From positions 1 through 64,000 of IMG/VR virus record IMGVR_UViG_3300020463_000018: a DNA stretch of 64,000 bases; one strand, written 5' to 3'. Shown in pieces: positions 9,001 to 16,919 of this stretch. The notes beneath the pieces are model-generated. The model did not search any database and had not been told where the DNA came from. It saw only the letters and a list, made by a program, of their open reading frames with translations. Within the stretch, counting starts at the first letter, position 1. Each line of letters starts with the position of its first letter. A program made the translations under genes and the position numbers. The stretch comes from a virus.

Positions 9001-10900
9001 GTTTACACAAACACTAGAAATGGTCAAACAACCTTCGGCTTCAACATTTAAAGAATTTCAACCTAAACTATTTAATGTAGGTGCACCTGAAAATTGGGGT
9101 GACGAATATGGTGTTGTTTATACAAACATTGAAGCAGAGAAAGGCTTAAATGATGACGTAGTTGAAAAAGAAAAACAAAGTGCAGATGCAGATAATATTG
9201 CAGACAGTGCCGTAGGCGCTGGATCAGATGTGTCACAAGATGTTGATGGCGATGGAGTAAATGATAGAATTAATCCTAGTGATCCTTCTACAGGATTTGC
9301 TCAAAGAAATGCCGCATTGACGGCGTCAGTAAATGCTTTTGTTTCTGAATCTCCGTTTGCAACCGAGGCACAGGCAAAAGCAGTAGCTAATGCATTATCT
9401 TATATGGAGGGTGCTTGTTTACAAGGACATGTTGCAAGTTGTAATGCCAAAGATTTAGCATATCAAGATTTGGCAACTTACAGAGGGACATTTACAGATG
9501 CCACAGATGCTAGGGACCAAATAAATGAATTTATAGATAATGGCGGAACAGTATCTCCAGCCACTATTGCGGTAATGGATCAAGCATATGAAGGATTAGG
9601 CCAAGCAAAAATACAAGATGGTGTAGTTAATGTAAATCAAGCTGAAATAGATGCATTCAATGATGAAATAGATAATAATACAAAAGCATATGTAGTAGGC
9701 AACAACGATATGATATTTAATCCTAAAGATGCATTACAAAATATTGAACCAAGCGACAATGGAACTGCTGGTGCAGATGCATTAATCAATGGTGATATAT
9801 CATTAACAGACAAGGGAATTAGAGTAAAAAATTCTTCAACACAAATCACTAATGGCATGATAAGTTCTAGGTCATATGGTTTTGAGATAGATACTAATAC
9901 ATTAACTGAACAAGAAATGAATAATGTAAAATCTTTAAATAATGAGGCACAAGACATTATTGGAAACAAAGGTCTTCATCAATTAACTGATGAAGAATAT
10001 TCAAGAGTGAAAACTATTGAAGATACAATAGATGATATAGAAAGAGGTGCAACAACAGGAACACGTGGTGAAATAAGAGATTCCTTAGAAGCCGACAGAC
10101 TAAAAACACAAATTGAAAAAGATGAGGCAGAACTAAAAGAAAAGAATGATGATTTAGATAGTTGGTATTGGACTGAAAAAGGAAGGCGTGAAGATGAAGA
10201 AAGAAAAGCAGAATTACAACAATCTATTGCAGACAATAGAGAAAAATTACAAGACATAGAACAAGATCCAGTTAGTGGTATTGTATCTTCAAAAGATGCT
10301 AACGGAGAATTAGTTCATACACCAGTAGAAGTAGCAGTAAAAGTTACTGATCCTGATATAGGAAATATTCCTGTAAAAATAGGCGATGATAATCGTGTTG
10401 ATATTGTTACACAAGACGGTATACAAAACTATCAACAAGATGGTGATGGACAATTAACTAATGCCCAAGTTGCTGAATATAAAGGTGCTAGTTCAGTTTA
10501 TAATCAAATAATAGAACAAGCAAACAATAAACCTAAAATTGCACTTACTGATGAATTTGGAACAGAAGAAGTTTTAGATTATTCAAACTTAGACCCTATA
10601 AGCTATCAAGATGAAAATGGAAATACAGTAACTATACAAGATCCTAGTACGCATTTTGGATTAGTTGATACAACTAAAGGCGCAAATGACGTAGAAAGAT
10701 ATCAATTAAATAGTACAACATTAAAAAATAAAGTTGCATCAAGTAGTAATTTTCCAAATGTAGAAACAACAAATGTTAGAATGTCATCTACTGACAGAAA
10801 TGATTCAGATGATGTATTACAAGGAAGAATAGGTAAAAATGATTTTGTAGTAGTTGCACAAGAAAGAGTACAAGAACAAGAGGATGGGCCACAACAATGA
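6017..10900 (+). CDS. Giant baseplate/tail protein with N-terminal muramidase-like domain
   Basis: 1627 residues. Residues 1-135 (RNNNPGNIR, WKGKTGDDGSFVTFDTPEKG, IINRYAP, YINAV, KHEGG) form the NNNPGNIR-type lysozyme-like domain found in several virion-associated murein hydrolases. A long middle part of beta-rich sequence (about 200-650) carries no family I can name with confidence. Coiled-coil stretches occur near 640-700 and 1370-1420. A calcium-loop-like DVDGDGVND lies near residue 1075. Position between gp53 and gp5 suggests a hub or central tail protein. No gp27 or gp29 homology could be confirmed by eye. The stop overlaps the next start by 4 nt (ATGA). Confidence 0.65.
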   Translation: MAVRSVRNNNPGNIRTNSTKWKGKTGDDGSFVTFDTPEKGVRAMAKTLETYQNKHGLTTTAQIINRYAPTSENNTQAYINAVAKSAGVDPNQEIDLSANPALHKKFIAAMIKHEGGAEAAEYFSKGNIIDNGIKMAVDEDFDNKESPLDDTEANNAMLEAQREQEAEGIDKVDETTEDQLDPAESKRQILNSASSLAELIERMEKKNLFWDNELDKFQQFTYNLELFVVNQQEAAKFLAYENIPTLLNDVVNDAWPTDQIEKITIAKTGVTTELNITDLNVQSTGYGNVNTSRMAGTAITLDFNITQVGGTSLPDMLNNTALLCGYPNTASAVYFMKIKFLGYDDNDTVTRNFPATKVLPFRLRSYRNLQTTTDARGTTTRLEGTIIADTVITDTSVGQVDYNFEFDIKDTLGETLDSFFEALNTSVKDKAIISDPNFINEYKFELSDEFKEKFGQAEMKDPNNPNMASGNNKTDKKKSIKLGMQTGVITPGVSIYNAIESIIMNAKQVREELLESKDKETDLFNIKPHGEPKLKGYNVLSASYCYNITYFINLHKVILPKNQIDNANLISKTAGLLRNIFLSGRCHKRYYYTYTGKNDQIIDFNVQLTEQLQKSYSQPGDAYMANVFLDQIGDYRKEIDEKALQKLTELEAEAKVLQQEFDKEEQEAEQLIKDFKQMNTKLKNEFMDRLVNQYGVGFGKLGRLDASYIRKADINQIGSILQTDAESGNAKAVEAYEIFNDILKGETRKNFNKLNNQVRDAKLESNAALKKLEENQRENDNVTREALGHLLSNKALEATSAIQESWQGLGLSDTNGDPGIVLTEELDREIVAKLSLQQFSALMKTLVENPINFARITKPLLANPTKLNVVKHPNQEEVELAQEKYYEGKAGNLSMIRATMTIKGDPFWIETMLPVEVEKGNFGTKNSNEDYKMHSTQFNGYNYCAIIVDKAEGNFLNDADRIGQDAANSDGIKKTRLETMIYMVNSITSSFSGGQFTQTLEMVKQPSASTFKEFQPKLFNVGAPENWGDEYGVVYTNIEAEKGLNDDVVEKEKQSADADNIADSAVGAGSDVSQDVDGDGVNDRINPSDPSTGFAQRNAALTASVNAFVSESPFATEAQAKAVANALSYMEGACLQGHVASCNAKDLAYQDLATYRGTFTDATDARDQINEFIDNGGTVSPATIAVMDQAYEGLGQAKIQDGVVNVNQAEIDAFNDEIDNNTKAYVVGNNDMIFNPKDALQNIEPSDNGTAGADALINGDISLTDKGIRVKNSSTQITNGMISSRSYGFEIDTNTLTEQEMNNVKSLNNEAQDIIGNKGLHQLTDEEYSRVKTIEDTIDDIERGATTGTRGEIRDSLEADRLKTQIEKDEAELKEKNDDLDSWYWTEKGRREDEERKAELQQSIADNREKLQDIEQDPVSGIVSSKDANGELVHTPVEVAVKVTDPDIGNIPVKIGDDNRVDIVTQDGIQNYQQDGDGQLTNAQVAEYKGASSVYNQIIEQANNKPKIALTDEFGTEEVLDYSNLDPISYQDENGNTVTIQDPSTHFGLVDTTKGANDVERYQLNSTTLKNKVASSSNFPNVETTNVRMSSTDRNDSDDVLQGRIGKNDFVVVAQERVQEQEDGPQQ

Positions 10901-11808
10901 TTTCTAATGAATTTTCAGTACTATCAGATTTTTCATGGGCAAGTCATAGAAAAGGTAGACCTGTAGGAGTACATCTAGATAATAAATTTAATCACATAAA
11001 TGAAGTGTGGGAAAATGAATATCCTACTAGAACTAATATTAATGACATAGAAAAGTTTGATAATATCGTTCCAATATTTGGTGATAGTTTTATGTTTTGT
11101 GCAGGTTTGCCTAGAGAATATGAAACTTCAAATTTATTAAACGTAAAATATTCAGATGTGAAATTTGTAAATTTTTCAAGACCGGGTTCAGGCAATACAA
11201 GAATAATAACAGGAATAGAACAATGGGTAAACGATAAATTGTCTAAAAAAACTAAAACAATAGTAGTAGGACTTTCATCGATGTACAGATTTGATTATTA
11301 TATGGACACCGATTATCCTACATCTATATCTGCACACAATTCTATATATAATCCTGAAGCACATAAGTGGTTAAGAGCATTTGATATCATGCCACAGATG
11401 AATCCAAGAGAATTATACGATACTGAAAAACCAGAAATGCAAAGAAAAATACAAACCAACATATCAAAAGTTTGGGCACATATGGTTGAACAAGAAACAA
11501 GTTATACAAACGTTTGGTTAAAAAATGTAGAGACAAGTATTAGAAGATTAGATTGGATAACAAAGGCTATGAATTGGAATATAATCTTTGTTGACAATCT
11601 TTCATGGCACGAAAATATACATCCTGATGATAGAAATGTCTTTAATAAATATCAAGAAGATATGGACATGCCACAAAGAAGATTTAAACATATTACTATG
11701 TGGGAAGAAAACAAAAGTGTTGAAGATAGATGTGATTGTGGGCATTGGGGCGTACAAACAATTAAAAACATGACAAGGAATATACAAAAGGCATACGATG
11801 AAATCTAG
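10897..11808 (+). CDS. SGNH-hydrolase-like protein
   Basis: 303 residues. IFGDSFMF (GDS at residues 62-64) resembles SGNH block I, NFSRPGSGNTRI the Gly block, and CDCGHWG near the C-terminus the block V His. The fold would be an esterase or acyltransferase, but the substrate is unknown. It is embedded between virion genes, with a 4-nt overlap upstream and 11 nt downstream, so it is made late. It is a distant relative of five other SGNH-like genes in the window (43542, 51366, 59690, 60684, 61691). Confidence 0.6.
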   Translation: MISNEFSVLSDFSWASHRKGRPVGVHLDNKFNHINEVWENEYPTRTNINDIEKFDNIVPIFGDSFMFCAGLPREYETSNLLNVKYSDVKFVNFSRPGSGNTRIITGIEQWVNDKLSKKTKTIVVGLSSMYRFDYYMDTDYPTSISAHNSIYNPEAHKWLRAFDIMPQMNPRELYDTEKPEMQRKIQTNISKVWAHMVEQETSYTNVWLKNVETSIRRLDWITKAMNWNIIFVDNLSWHENIHPDDRNVFNKYQEDMDMPQRRFKHITMWEENKSVEDRCDCGHWGVQTIKNMTRNIQKAYDEI

Positions 11809-13633
11809 AACTACAGAAACATTTGCCAAGAATCTTATTGAAGGTAGAAGACATCAAGAAAACCCTATCATCAAATCTATTCAAAGTGGCATATACAAAG
11901 CTATAACAGTTGGTGGATTTCCTGACCCTGAGGGCAGAGGAAGAATAGCGGCCTATGTTCCTAAACTAGGAGGGGAACCTGATAATCCTATGTTCTTTAT
12001 GTATGCAAGTTCTTTTGGTGGTGCAAACAAGCAAGGACCATATGGAATGTTTGCAGTCCCACCAGATGCTGGAGTTACTATATTAGTTTTCTTTGCAGAG
12101 AACGGAGATTTAAATGAAGGATATTGGTTCGCAGTATCACAAGAAGTTCCAGATGTAGTTGGCGGAGCATCATCAAAAGCAAAAGCAGACGGAACAGGAC
12201 AAGGCGAAGGTGTATTTACAGATGTACCTTCTTCGAAAATTAAACCAGTTTCAGTTAGAGATGCGGCAAATGTAGAAGATGTAGAACAAGACAATACTAA
12301 TAAAAATGCCAATACTGCAAATCAAGGAATTTATACAGACCCATTACGAGGACAAACAACTGCAAGTCCAGGCAGAGATGCAAACTATGAGAAAACAGGA
12401 CACTCAAAAGTATATGGTTGGAGTACACCAGGTGGAAATTATATTTCTATGGACGATGGTTCAGTAGGAGATGATGGTACAATTCATCCTAATCAAATAA
12501 GAGTTACATCAGGTTCAGGAGCACAAGTTATCGTAGATGGAACAAATGATTTTATATATGCGATTAATAGTTCGGGTTCTGGTTGGGTAGAGATAGGTGC
12601 TAAAGGCGAAGTAATGGTTTATGCTGAAGGCAATATGTCTATTCGTACTGAAAAAGATTTTAATTTACGTGCAGATAAAAATATCAATTTAGAAGCCGCT
12701 GAAAAAATTAACATACGTAGTGGTGAAAACACAAACTTGAATGTTGGTGACCAACTACATGCAAAAACTAAAGGCAGTATGTTCTTTGAAAGTGGTGGAG
12801 CAAATCATACAAAAGTAAAAACAAATATGTTCGTATCAACTGATGGGCATTTACATCTTAATGGACCAATGGCTTCTATCGCTTTTGATATACCTTTATC
12901 AGCACAACCTGATATGCAAAACTTGGAAGCAGGTTTAATTGAAGATACTATTATTCCTAAAATACCAACACATGAACCTTTCTTAAGAGGAACTACTGCA
13001 ACAATGCCTAGTTCTTCAGGTGATACACCAACACAAGAAACTGATACACAAAAAGCAGGTAATGAAATTGCTCCAGACCCATCTAGTGCAGAAGGCCAAA
13101 TAGAAGCAGACAATCAGGCACAAGAAGCCAATGAAGATGTTCCAGGATTACCAGACGGTGAAGGTCTTGGAACTATAAGAGCAAGTAATGGTGTAGGTTG
13201 TCAAGTTGCAGAAATCTTTGTTAAAAACTTTCAAGGTCTTATCAATGATTTGGAAGCAACAGGATATGAAATTAGAACATTACATGGATATTGTAAACGA
13301 ACAACAAGAGGCGGTAACAAACCTAGTTTCCATGCTATGGGAGCCGCAATAGATATTAACGCATATGCACCAAATGGATATGCCCAAAATGCGCCAGCTG
13401 GTTGGGATCCAAGTGGAAGCAGAGGTACAAACTTTGGTTGTGACTTACCATTGAATATTGGTACAATCGCCGCTAGACATGGATTAGGTTGGGGCGGTAA
13501 CTGGTCTAGACCTTGGGATCCTATGCACTTCTCAGCCGCAAGTGTTGAACGTGGTGCATATAGATTAAATCGTTCATATAAAGTTGCAGACAATTCAGAT
13601 GTTACTGGAACAACAACTGTGAGATTAGCATAA
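11798..13633 (+). CDS. 5: gp5-like baseplate spike fused to M15 peptidase
   Basis: 611 residues. Residues 30-125 form the gp5 OB-fold (GGFPDPEGRGRIAAYVPKLG; GPYGMFAVPPDAG). Residues 205-370 have the spike region with GHSKVYGWSTPGGNYISMDDG and a beta-helix-like repeat (MSIRTEKDFNLRADKNINLE). After a Ser/Thr/Glu-rich linker, residues 460-595 carry an M15 peptidase: SFHAMGAAIDIN (His512, Asp519) and DPMHFS (His577), the zinc and catalytic set of the L-Ala-D-Glu/D-Ala-D-Ala peptidase fold. T4 gp5 instead has a lysozyme domain between OB-fold and helix. It likely pierces and cuts host murein on entry. The start overlaps the preceding gene by 11 nt. Confidence 0.88.
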   Translation: MKSRTTETFAKNLIEGRRHQENPIIKSIQSGIYKAITVGGFPDPEGRGRIAAYVPKLGGEPDNPMFFMYASSFGGANKQGPYGMFAVPPDAGVTILVFFAENGDLNEGYWFAVSQEVPDVVGGASSKAKADGTGQGEGVFTDVPSSKIKPVSVRDAANVEDVEQDNTNKNANTANQGIYTDPLRGQTTASPGRDANYEKTGHSKVYGWSTPGGNYISMDDGSVGDDGTIHPNQIRVTSGSGAQVIVDGTNDFIYAINSSGSGWVEIGAKGEVMVYAEGNMSIRTEKDFNLRADKNINLEAAEKINIRSGENTNLNVGDQLHAKTKGSMFFESGGANHTKVKTNMFVSTDGHLHLNGPMASIAFDIPLSAQPDMQNLEAGLIEDTIIPKIPTHEPFLRGTTATMPSSSGDTPTQETDTQKAGNEIAPDPSSAEGQIEADNQAQEANEDVPGLPDGEGLGTIRASNGVGCQVAEIFVKNFQGLINDLEATGYEIRTLHGYCKRTTRGGNKPSFHAMGAAIDINAYAPNGYAQNAPAGWDPSGSRGTNFGCDLPLNIGTIAARHGLGWGGNWSRPWDPMHFSAASVERGAYRLNRSYKVADNSDVTGTTTVRLA

Positions 13634-14271
13634 TGATATTTGATAAACGAAAAGGATCATTGTTAAATTATATTCAAATGCCGTTGAATGTTACTACACC
13701 AAACGGTACACATTTAGGTGTTGGATATAAAGAAGACAACACACCTACTTACATATTATCACACATACGACTTACGACTTTTAATATAGAAGATTTGATA
13801 TTTTCTTCTTTAAGTAAAGATGCTATTATAGAAACAGAAGAACCTATACTTGAATTGACAGATGATAATAAAATAGGTTATGGATATAATGTAACACCAA
13901 CAGAAATTAAGTTTGGTTTTGTTACTGTAGAATCTCAGAGAATAGATATTTCTAGTAAAAAGATTACAAAACAAATGGCTAAGTTTATACTAGATAAACA
14001 ACTTAGAAATATTGGAAATGTTTTAGAAAGATTTATATTCAGAGAATTAGCACAAACACAATTTGATGCATTATGTTATTATTTTTACAAACAAGGTGTA
14101 GACAAAATAGAAAAACACCCTATAGTTTCACTGATTAATAACGATAAGTGGTATGATATTACAGATGAAATTCAAACTAATATCAAAAAGAATAACGGCC
14201 AGTTCGATGAAGAACTAGCCGCTATGAAAATTCGTACTGCTAAAATGTGGAGTTTAGTTCCAGGATTTTAG
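13633..14271 (+). CDS. GH24 lysozyme-like protein, possibly degenerate
   Basis: 212 residues. The order KIGYGYN, KQMAKFILDKQLRNI and QTQFDALCYYFYKQG parallels T4-lysozyme family proteins (T-x-G-x-GH, then a helix, then QFDAL). The catalytic T-x-G-x-GH motif reads K-I-G-Y-G-Y here, losing Thr and His, so muramidase activity is doubtful. It starts on the last base of the gp5 stop (TAATG) and may be a structural or plug protein of the hub. It meets the convergent minus-strand gene with a 4-nt overlap. Confidence 0.55.
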   Translation: MIFDKRKGSLLNYIQMPLNVTTPNGTHLGVGYKEDNTPTYILSHIRLTTFNIEDLIFSSLSKDAIIETEEPILELTDDNKIGYGYNVTPTEIKFGFVTVESQRIDISSKKITKQMAKFILDKQLRNIGNVLERFIFRELAQTQFDALCYYFYKQGVDKIEKHPIVSLINNDKWYDITDEIQTNIKKNNGQFDEELAAMKIRTAKMWSLVPGF

Positions 14272-14462
14272 AATTCGTAAATTGATTTAGTATAACCGCG
14301 AGTTGGTTCTACATTTACAATTTCGACTTTAGACTCAGGATTCATTTGAGTCATAAGTTTTTGTACACGATATGCATCGTCTACACTTGTGTCTCTGGTA
14401 ACGTCTGTACCATTAACTTTTACCCTTACAGGGTTCCTTAAAACTTCTTCTTTTTTGCTCAT
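14268..14462 (-). CDS. Small hypothetical protein (64 aa)
   Basis: 64 residues, charged, no signal or membrane segment and no Cys. It starts in an ATGA overlap with the upstream 80-residue gene, and its 3' end overlaps the convergent lysozyme-like gene by 4 nt. It is the last of a run of small minus-strand genes. Function unknown. Confidence 0.65.
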   Translation of the reverse strand: MSKKEEVLRNPVRVKVNGTDVTRDTSVDDAYRVQKLMTQMNPESKVEIVNVEPTRGYTKSIYEF

Positions 14463-14701
14463 AGTGCCTCCAAGTATTGTTTATTATTAGTTTCTAAGGT
14501 TACAAAACTACCAAAGTAGTTTTCAAAAGTCTTAAGAAGATTTATATAATCTCCAGACTTCATTTCGTTAATTATTTTTTCACCATCTAATCCCAAGTCA
14601 CGACTAAATTGTTGAGCCGTACCTAAAAGATAAAAAGCATTTCCGTTAGGACCATCAAGGTCGATTATAAGTTCTTCAACAGATTTTTCACGAACAGCCA
14701 T
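14459..14701 (-). CDS. Small conserved phage protein (80 aa)
   Basis: 80 residues from the ATG at 14701, preceded by GAGAGGT; a TTG five codons earlier also exists. The pattern IDLDGPNGNAFYLLGTA, LGLDGEKIINEMKSGDY and FENYFGSF resembles a small uncharacterised protein seen in many large phages. No catalytic residues can be pointed to. It lies in a compact early-type operon with the neighbouring small genes. Confidence 0.7.
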   Translation of the reverse strand: MAVREKSVEELIIDLDGPNGNAFYLLGTAQQFSRDLGLDGEKIINEMKSGDYINLLKTFENYFGSFVTLETNNKQYLEAL

Positions 14702-14712
14702 TATTTTACCTC

Positions 14713-14910
14713 TCAATCTAAATCACATTGCCAATAAGTGCCGTCAAACCAAGCACGTAGACCACCTAATGGATAATCTTTATGCTCAAAGAATATAAAA
14801 GGACGACCCTTTGCATCTATTTTTTGTTCTATGATACTGGCTTCTTCTAAAGGTATTAGACGTTCATCACCAGTATCTTCATAGTAGGCACTATTAAAAA
14901 TACGTATCAT
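14713..14910 (-). CDS. Small hypothetical protein (65 aa)
   Basis: 65 residues from the ATG at 14910, which has AGGAGG nearby upstream and shares one base with the preceding stop (TAATG). A longer reading from 14943 would lie inside the upstream gene and lacks this ribosome site. It is rich in aromatic residues (FNSAYYEDTGDE, FFEHKDYPLGG, WFDGTYWQCD). Function unknown. Confidence 0.65.
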   Translation of the reverse strand: MIRIFNSAYYEDTGDERLIPLEEASIIEQKIDAKGRPFIFFEHKDYPLGGLRAWFDGTYWQCDLD

Positions 14911-15260
14911 TATGCTACCTCCTGCCAACCAATTGATGCACAAACAAATTGTTTGCCATCTTCATTTTCAACTACGTCACTAACACTAACAGAATACATA
15001 GGAGCCAATCGCTGAATGTTTTCTTCTGGACCAATGTTACCTATTTCGAATACTTTTTCTAAACCATCGGCAGTAATGTTTGATACATGAGTGTACCAAT
15101 TATTATCCATTGCCTTTTTAGCTAACGAACCTACTTCATCTTTAGCAAAAGACATATCCAACTTAGTTAAATGCTTAGGAACACTATTATGTCCTTCTGC
15201 ATTTACTTTGTCAACTTCTGCATCAGTAAGATGAATTTGATATAATTTAAATTTTTGCAT
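14910..15260 (-). CDS. Hypothetical protein (116 aa)
   Basis: 116 residues, soluble, with AGGAGG seven bases before the ATG. No motif is recognised. The middle (NNWYTHVSNITADGLEKVFEIGN) and tail (FVCASIGWQEVA) look like a folded small domain. It is second in the operon led by the 156-residue gene at 15274. Confidence 0.65.
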   Translation of the reverse strand: MQKFKLYQIHLTDAEVDKVNAEGHNSVPKHLTKLDMSFAKDEVGSLAKKAMDNNWYTHVSNITADGLEKVFEIGNIGPEENIQRLAPMYSVSVSDVVENEDGKQFVCASIGWQEVA

Positions 15261-15273
15261 TAGTGCCTCCTAA

Positions 15274-15744
15274 TTAAAGAGTTGTACGTTCATCGCCCTC
15301 GATTTTGAGAACGCATTTACCTGTAGACAAATTATCTACGTTACCTACAAACTTACCAACAAGATATTCGTATTCGGTTCCTTTTTGAAATCCGCCTACT
15401 ATATAACCTCGTTTCATGTACCAGTCACCTGACTTCTTACCCTTACGAACAACTTTGTCGAGATACAGAGTATCCCAACCGTCAGTGTCGTATTCTTTTT
15501 GAGATTTAAGAAATTCAGATTGAAAATTATCATCACAAGAAAAGAAATCTAAAAAGTTTTCTTCAAATGAATTGTTAGAATCTGTAACTAAAGGGATAAC
15601 AGTTTTAGCCTCTTCGGCTGTTTCTGCCTCAACAATATAAGTGTTGCCACCTTTGTTTTTCCAATATTCGGAAACACCATCCCAATCAGAATTATGCGAT
15701 GCATAGTTTTCACGAATTTGTGTTTCGATAACAAATTTACTCAT
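15274..15744 (-). CDS. Hypothetical protein (156 aa)
   Basis: 156 residues from the ATG at 15744, which follows AAGGAGAGAG. Acidic and aromatic, starting MSKFVIETQIRENYASHNSD. No catalytic motif is seen. It is the first gene after the sigma70-type promoter at 15769-15796, so it is probably expressed early together with the four smaller genes downstream. Function unknown. Confidence 0.65.
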   Translation of the reverse strand: MSKFVIETQIRENYASHNSDWDGVSEYWKNKGGNTYIVEAETAEEAKTVIPLVTDSNNSFEENFLDFFSCDDNFQSEFLKSQKEYDTDGWDTLYLDKVVRKGKKSGDWYMKRGYIVGGFQKGTEYEYLVGKFVGNVDNLSTGKCVLKIEGDERTTL

Positions 15745-15768
15745 ATCTCTCTCCTTCATCATGATTCT

Positions 15769-15796
15769 AATATAGCACAGATCCTGAATCTGTCAA
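15769..15796 (-). promoter_or_regulatory. Sigma70-type promoter, extended -10 family
   Basis: Minus strand: TTGACA (15796-15791), 16-base spacer, TATATT (15774-15769), with TG one base before the -10. The spacer contains CAGAT-N5-ATCTG. It belongs to a family of four similar promoters (also at 16178, 57369 and 59646). Confidence 0.75.
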
Positions 15797-15801
15797 GTTT
15801 T

Positions 15802-16149
15802 TTAGTCTAACCTTGATCCTGAATATGCTTTAAAACCATATGACTTCATTACGTTAGCATAAACTTGTGCGCCTTCTTCTTTGGCATCTATATTTTGACC
15901 TGCATATTTCCCAGGATTCCACAACTGCCAGGCTTTTCCTGTCCAGTCTTTCTTAAAACCAATAGATTCTAGCCCAGCCCTTTCAGCTTTGCCTAGTTTA
16001 GTATTACCTTTATTTTCAGGATAAACAGTAACCCATGCAAAACCACAGGCATATTGGTCTTCACCTTTTAAAACATTATTGAAAAATATATCAACAGCCG
16101 ACGTTGCTTTTGTAGTGGCTTCTTGATGAACTTCTGCGTATGTAGTCAT
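15802..16149 (-). CDS. Conserved phage hypothetical protein (115 aa)
   Basis: 115 residues. The stretch YACGFAWVTVYPENKGNTKLGKAERAG followed by KKDWTGKAWQLWNPG (cited here in two parts) is of a type repeatedly seen as a small uncharacterised protein in marine myoviruses. No signal peptide or membrane span. It forms a single-gene unit with its own promoter at 16178-16205 and a second promoter (15769-15796) just downstream for the next group. Confidence 0.65.
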   Translation of the reverse strand: MTTYAEVHQEATTKATSAVDIFFNNVLKGEDQYACGFAWVTVYPENKGNTKLGKAERAGLESIGFKKDWTGKAWQLWNPGKYAGQNIDAKEEGAQVYANVMKSYGFKAYSGSRLD

Positions 16150-16177
16150 AATCCCTCTCTTTCTTGATTATGTAACT

Positions 16178-16205
16178 ACTATATCATGATTCTCGATTCT
16201 GTCAA
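16178..16205 (-). promoter_or_regulatory. Sigma70-type promoter overlapping end of clpP
   Basis: Minus strand: TTGACA (16205-16200), 16-base spacer, TATAGT (16183-16178), TG-n before the -10. The -35 box overlaps the stop codon of clpP, showing how tightly units are packed. It drives the 115-residue gene. Confidence 0.7.
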
Positions 16206-16801
16206 GTTTTTGGTCTTGATTCAAGGATTTCGTCAATTAACCCGTAATCTAGCGATTCTTTAGGATCCATGAAGTTATCACGTTCCATATCAGCATGTAA
16301 TTCTGCGTATTTTTTCGCTTTAGAGTTGTGTTTTACATAGAGATTAATTAGACGTTCTTTTACTTTTACAATTTCTTTGACTTGTATTTCCATGTCAGTT
16401 GCTTGACCACCTGCACCACCGCTAGGTTGATGAATCATGTGTCTAGCATTAGGTAACATATATCTCTTACCTTTTGCTCCAGCAGTTGCTAAAAGAGAAC
16501 CCATAGAACATGCTTGTCCTATGACCATTGTAGAAACATCTGGTTTGATAAATTGCATTGTGTCATATATAGCCATGCCTGCCGTAACTGCCCCACCAGG
16601 AGAATTGATATAAAAATGTATATCTTTTGATGGATTTTCTGCTTCCAAGAACAGAAGTTGGGCACAAATTAAATCAGATTGATAGTCATTTACTTCACCT
16701 GTAAGAAATATGACTCGTTCTTTGAGCAAACGAGAGAAGATATCGAAACTACGTTCTCCATTTGCAGTTTGGTCAATGACCATAGGTACTAAATTAGGCA
16801 T
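16202..16801 (-). CDS. clpP: ATP-dependent Clp protease proteolytic subunit ClpP
   Basis: 199 residues, full family length. The catalytic triad is intact: Ser99 in GQACSMGS, His124 in HMIHQPSGG and Asp175 in [14 protein letters not shown] and GLIDEIL are also conserved. No propeptide of the E. coli type is obvious. No ClpA/ClpX ATPase is present in the window, so it would need the host unfoldase or act as a modified peptidase core. It could change host protein turnover or process phage proteins. It has its own strong promoter at 16832-16860 and a ribosome site AAGGAG about 13 bases before the ATG. Confidence 0.93.
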   Translation of the reverse strand: MPNLVPMVIDQTANGERSFDIFSRLLKERVIFLTGEVNDYQSDLICAQLLFLEAENPSKDIHFYINSPGGAVTAGMAIYDTMQFIKPDVSTMVIGQACSMGSLLATAGAKGKRYMLPNARHMIHQPSGGAGGQATDMEIQVKEIVKVKERLINLYVKHNSKAKKYAELHADMERDNFMDPKESLDYGLIDEILESRPKT

Positions 16802-16831
16802 AACTTTGTTTACACTCCTTAAATTACTACA

Positions 16832-16860
16832 ATTATAGATTATTTCAGAATATAAGTCAA
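16832..16860 (-). promoter_or_regulatory. Sigma70-type promoter for clpP
   Basis: Minus strand: TTGACT (16860-16855), exactly 17-base spacer, TATAAT (16837-16832), about 30 nt before the clpP ATG. One mismatch from consensus. Back to back with the late promoter for gp25. Confidence 0.8.
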
Positions 16861-16864
16861 CCTA

Positions 16865-16894
16865 AAACTTCGAACTTTATAAGATGATAAATAC
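16865..16894 (+). promoter_or_regulatory. Late promoter with conserved upstream box
   Basis: GATAAATA at 16886-16893 with CGAACTTTAT at 16871-16880, spacer 5 bases. The 30-base unit matches 5100-5129 at 26 of 30 positions. It lies 26 nt before the gp25 ATG and would drive the gp25-gp6-gp7-like operon. Confidence 0.75.
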
Positions 16895-16919
16895 TCTTAA
16901 TATACAGAGAGAATTTAAA

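Noticed and set aside
8380-10257. Minus-strand open frames of 80-110 codons in the giant 6017 gene
   Set aside because: Antisense shadows of coiled-coil and Asp/Glu-rich coding sequence (Ser/Leu-rich in reverse).
11953-13593. Minus-strand open frames of 100-120 codons inside the gp5 gene
   Set aside because: Antisense shadows of the gp5-M15 gene, rich in Ser and Pro, without start signals.
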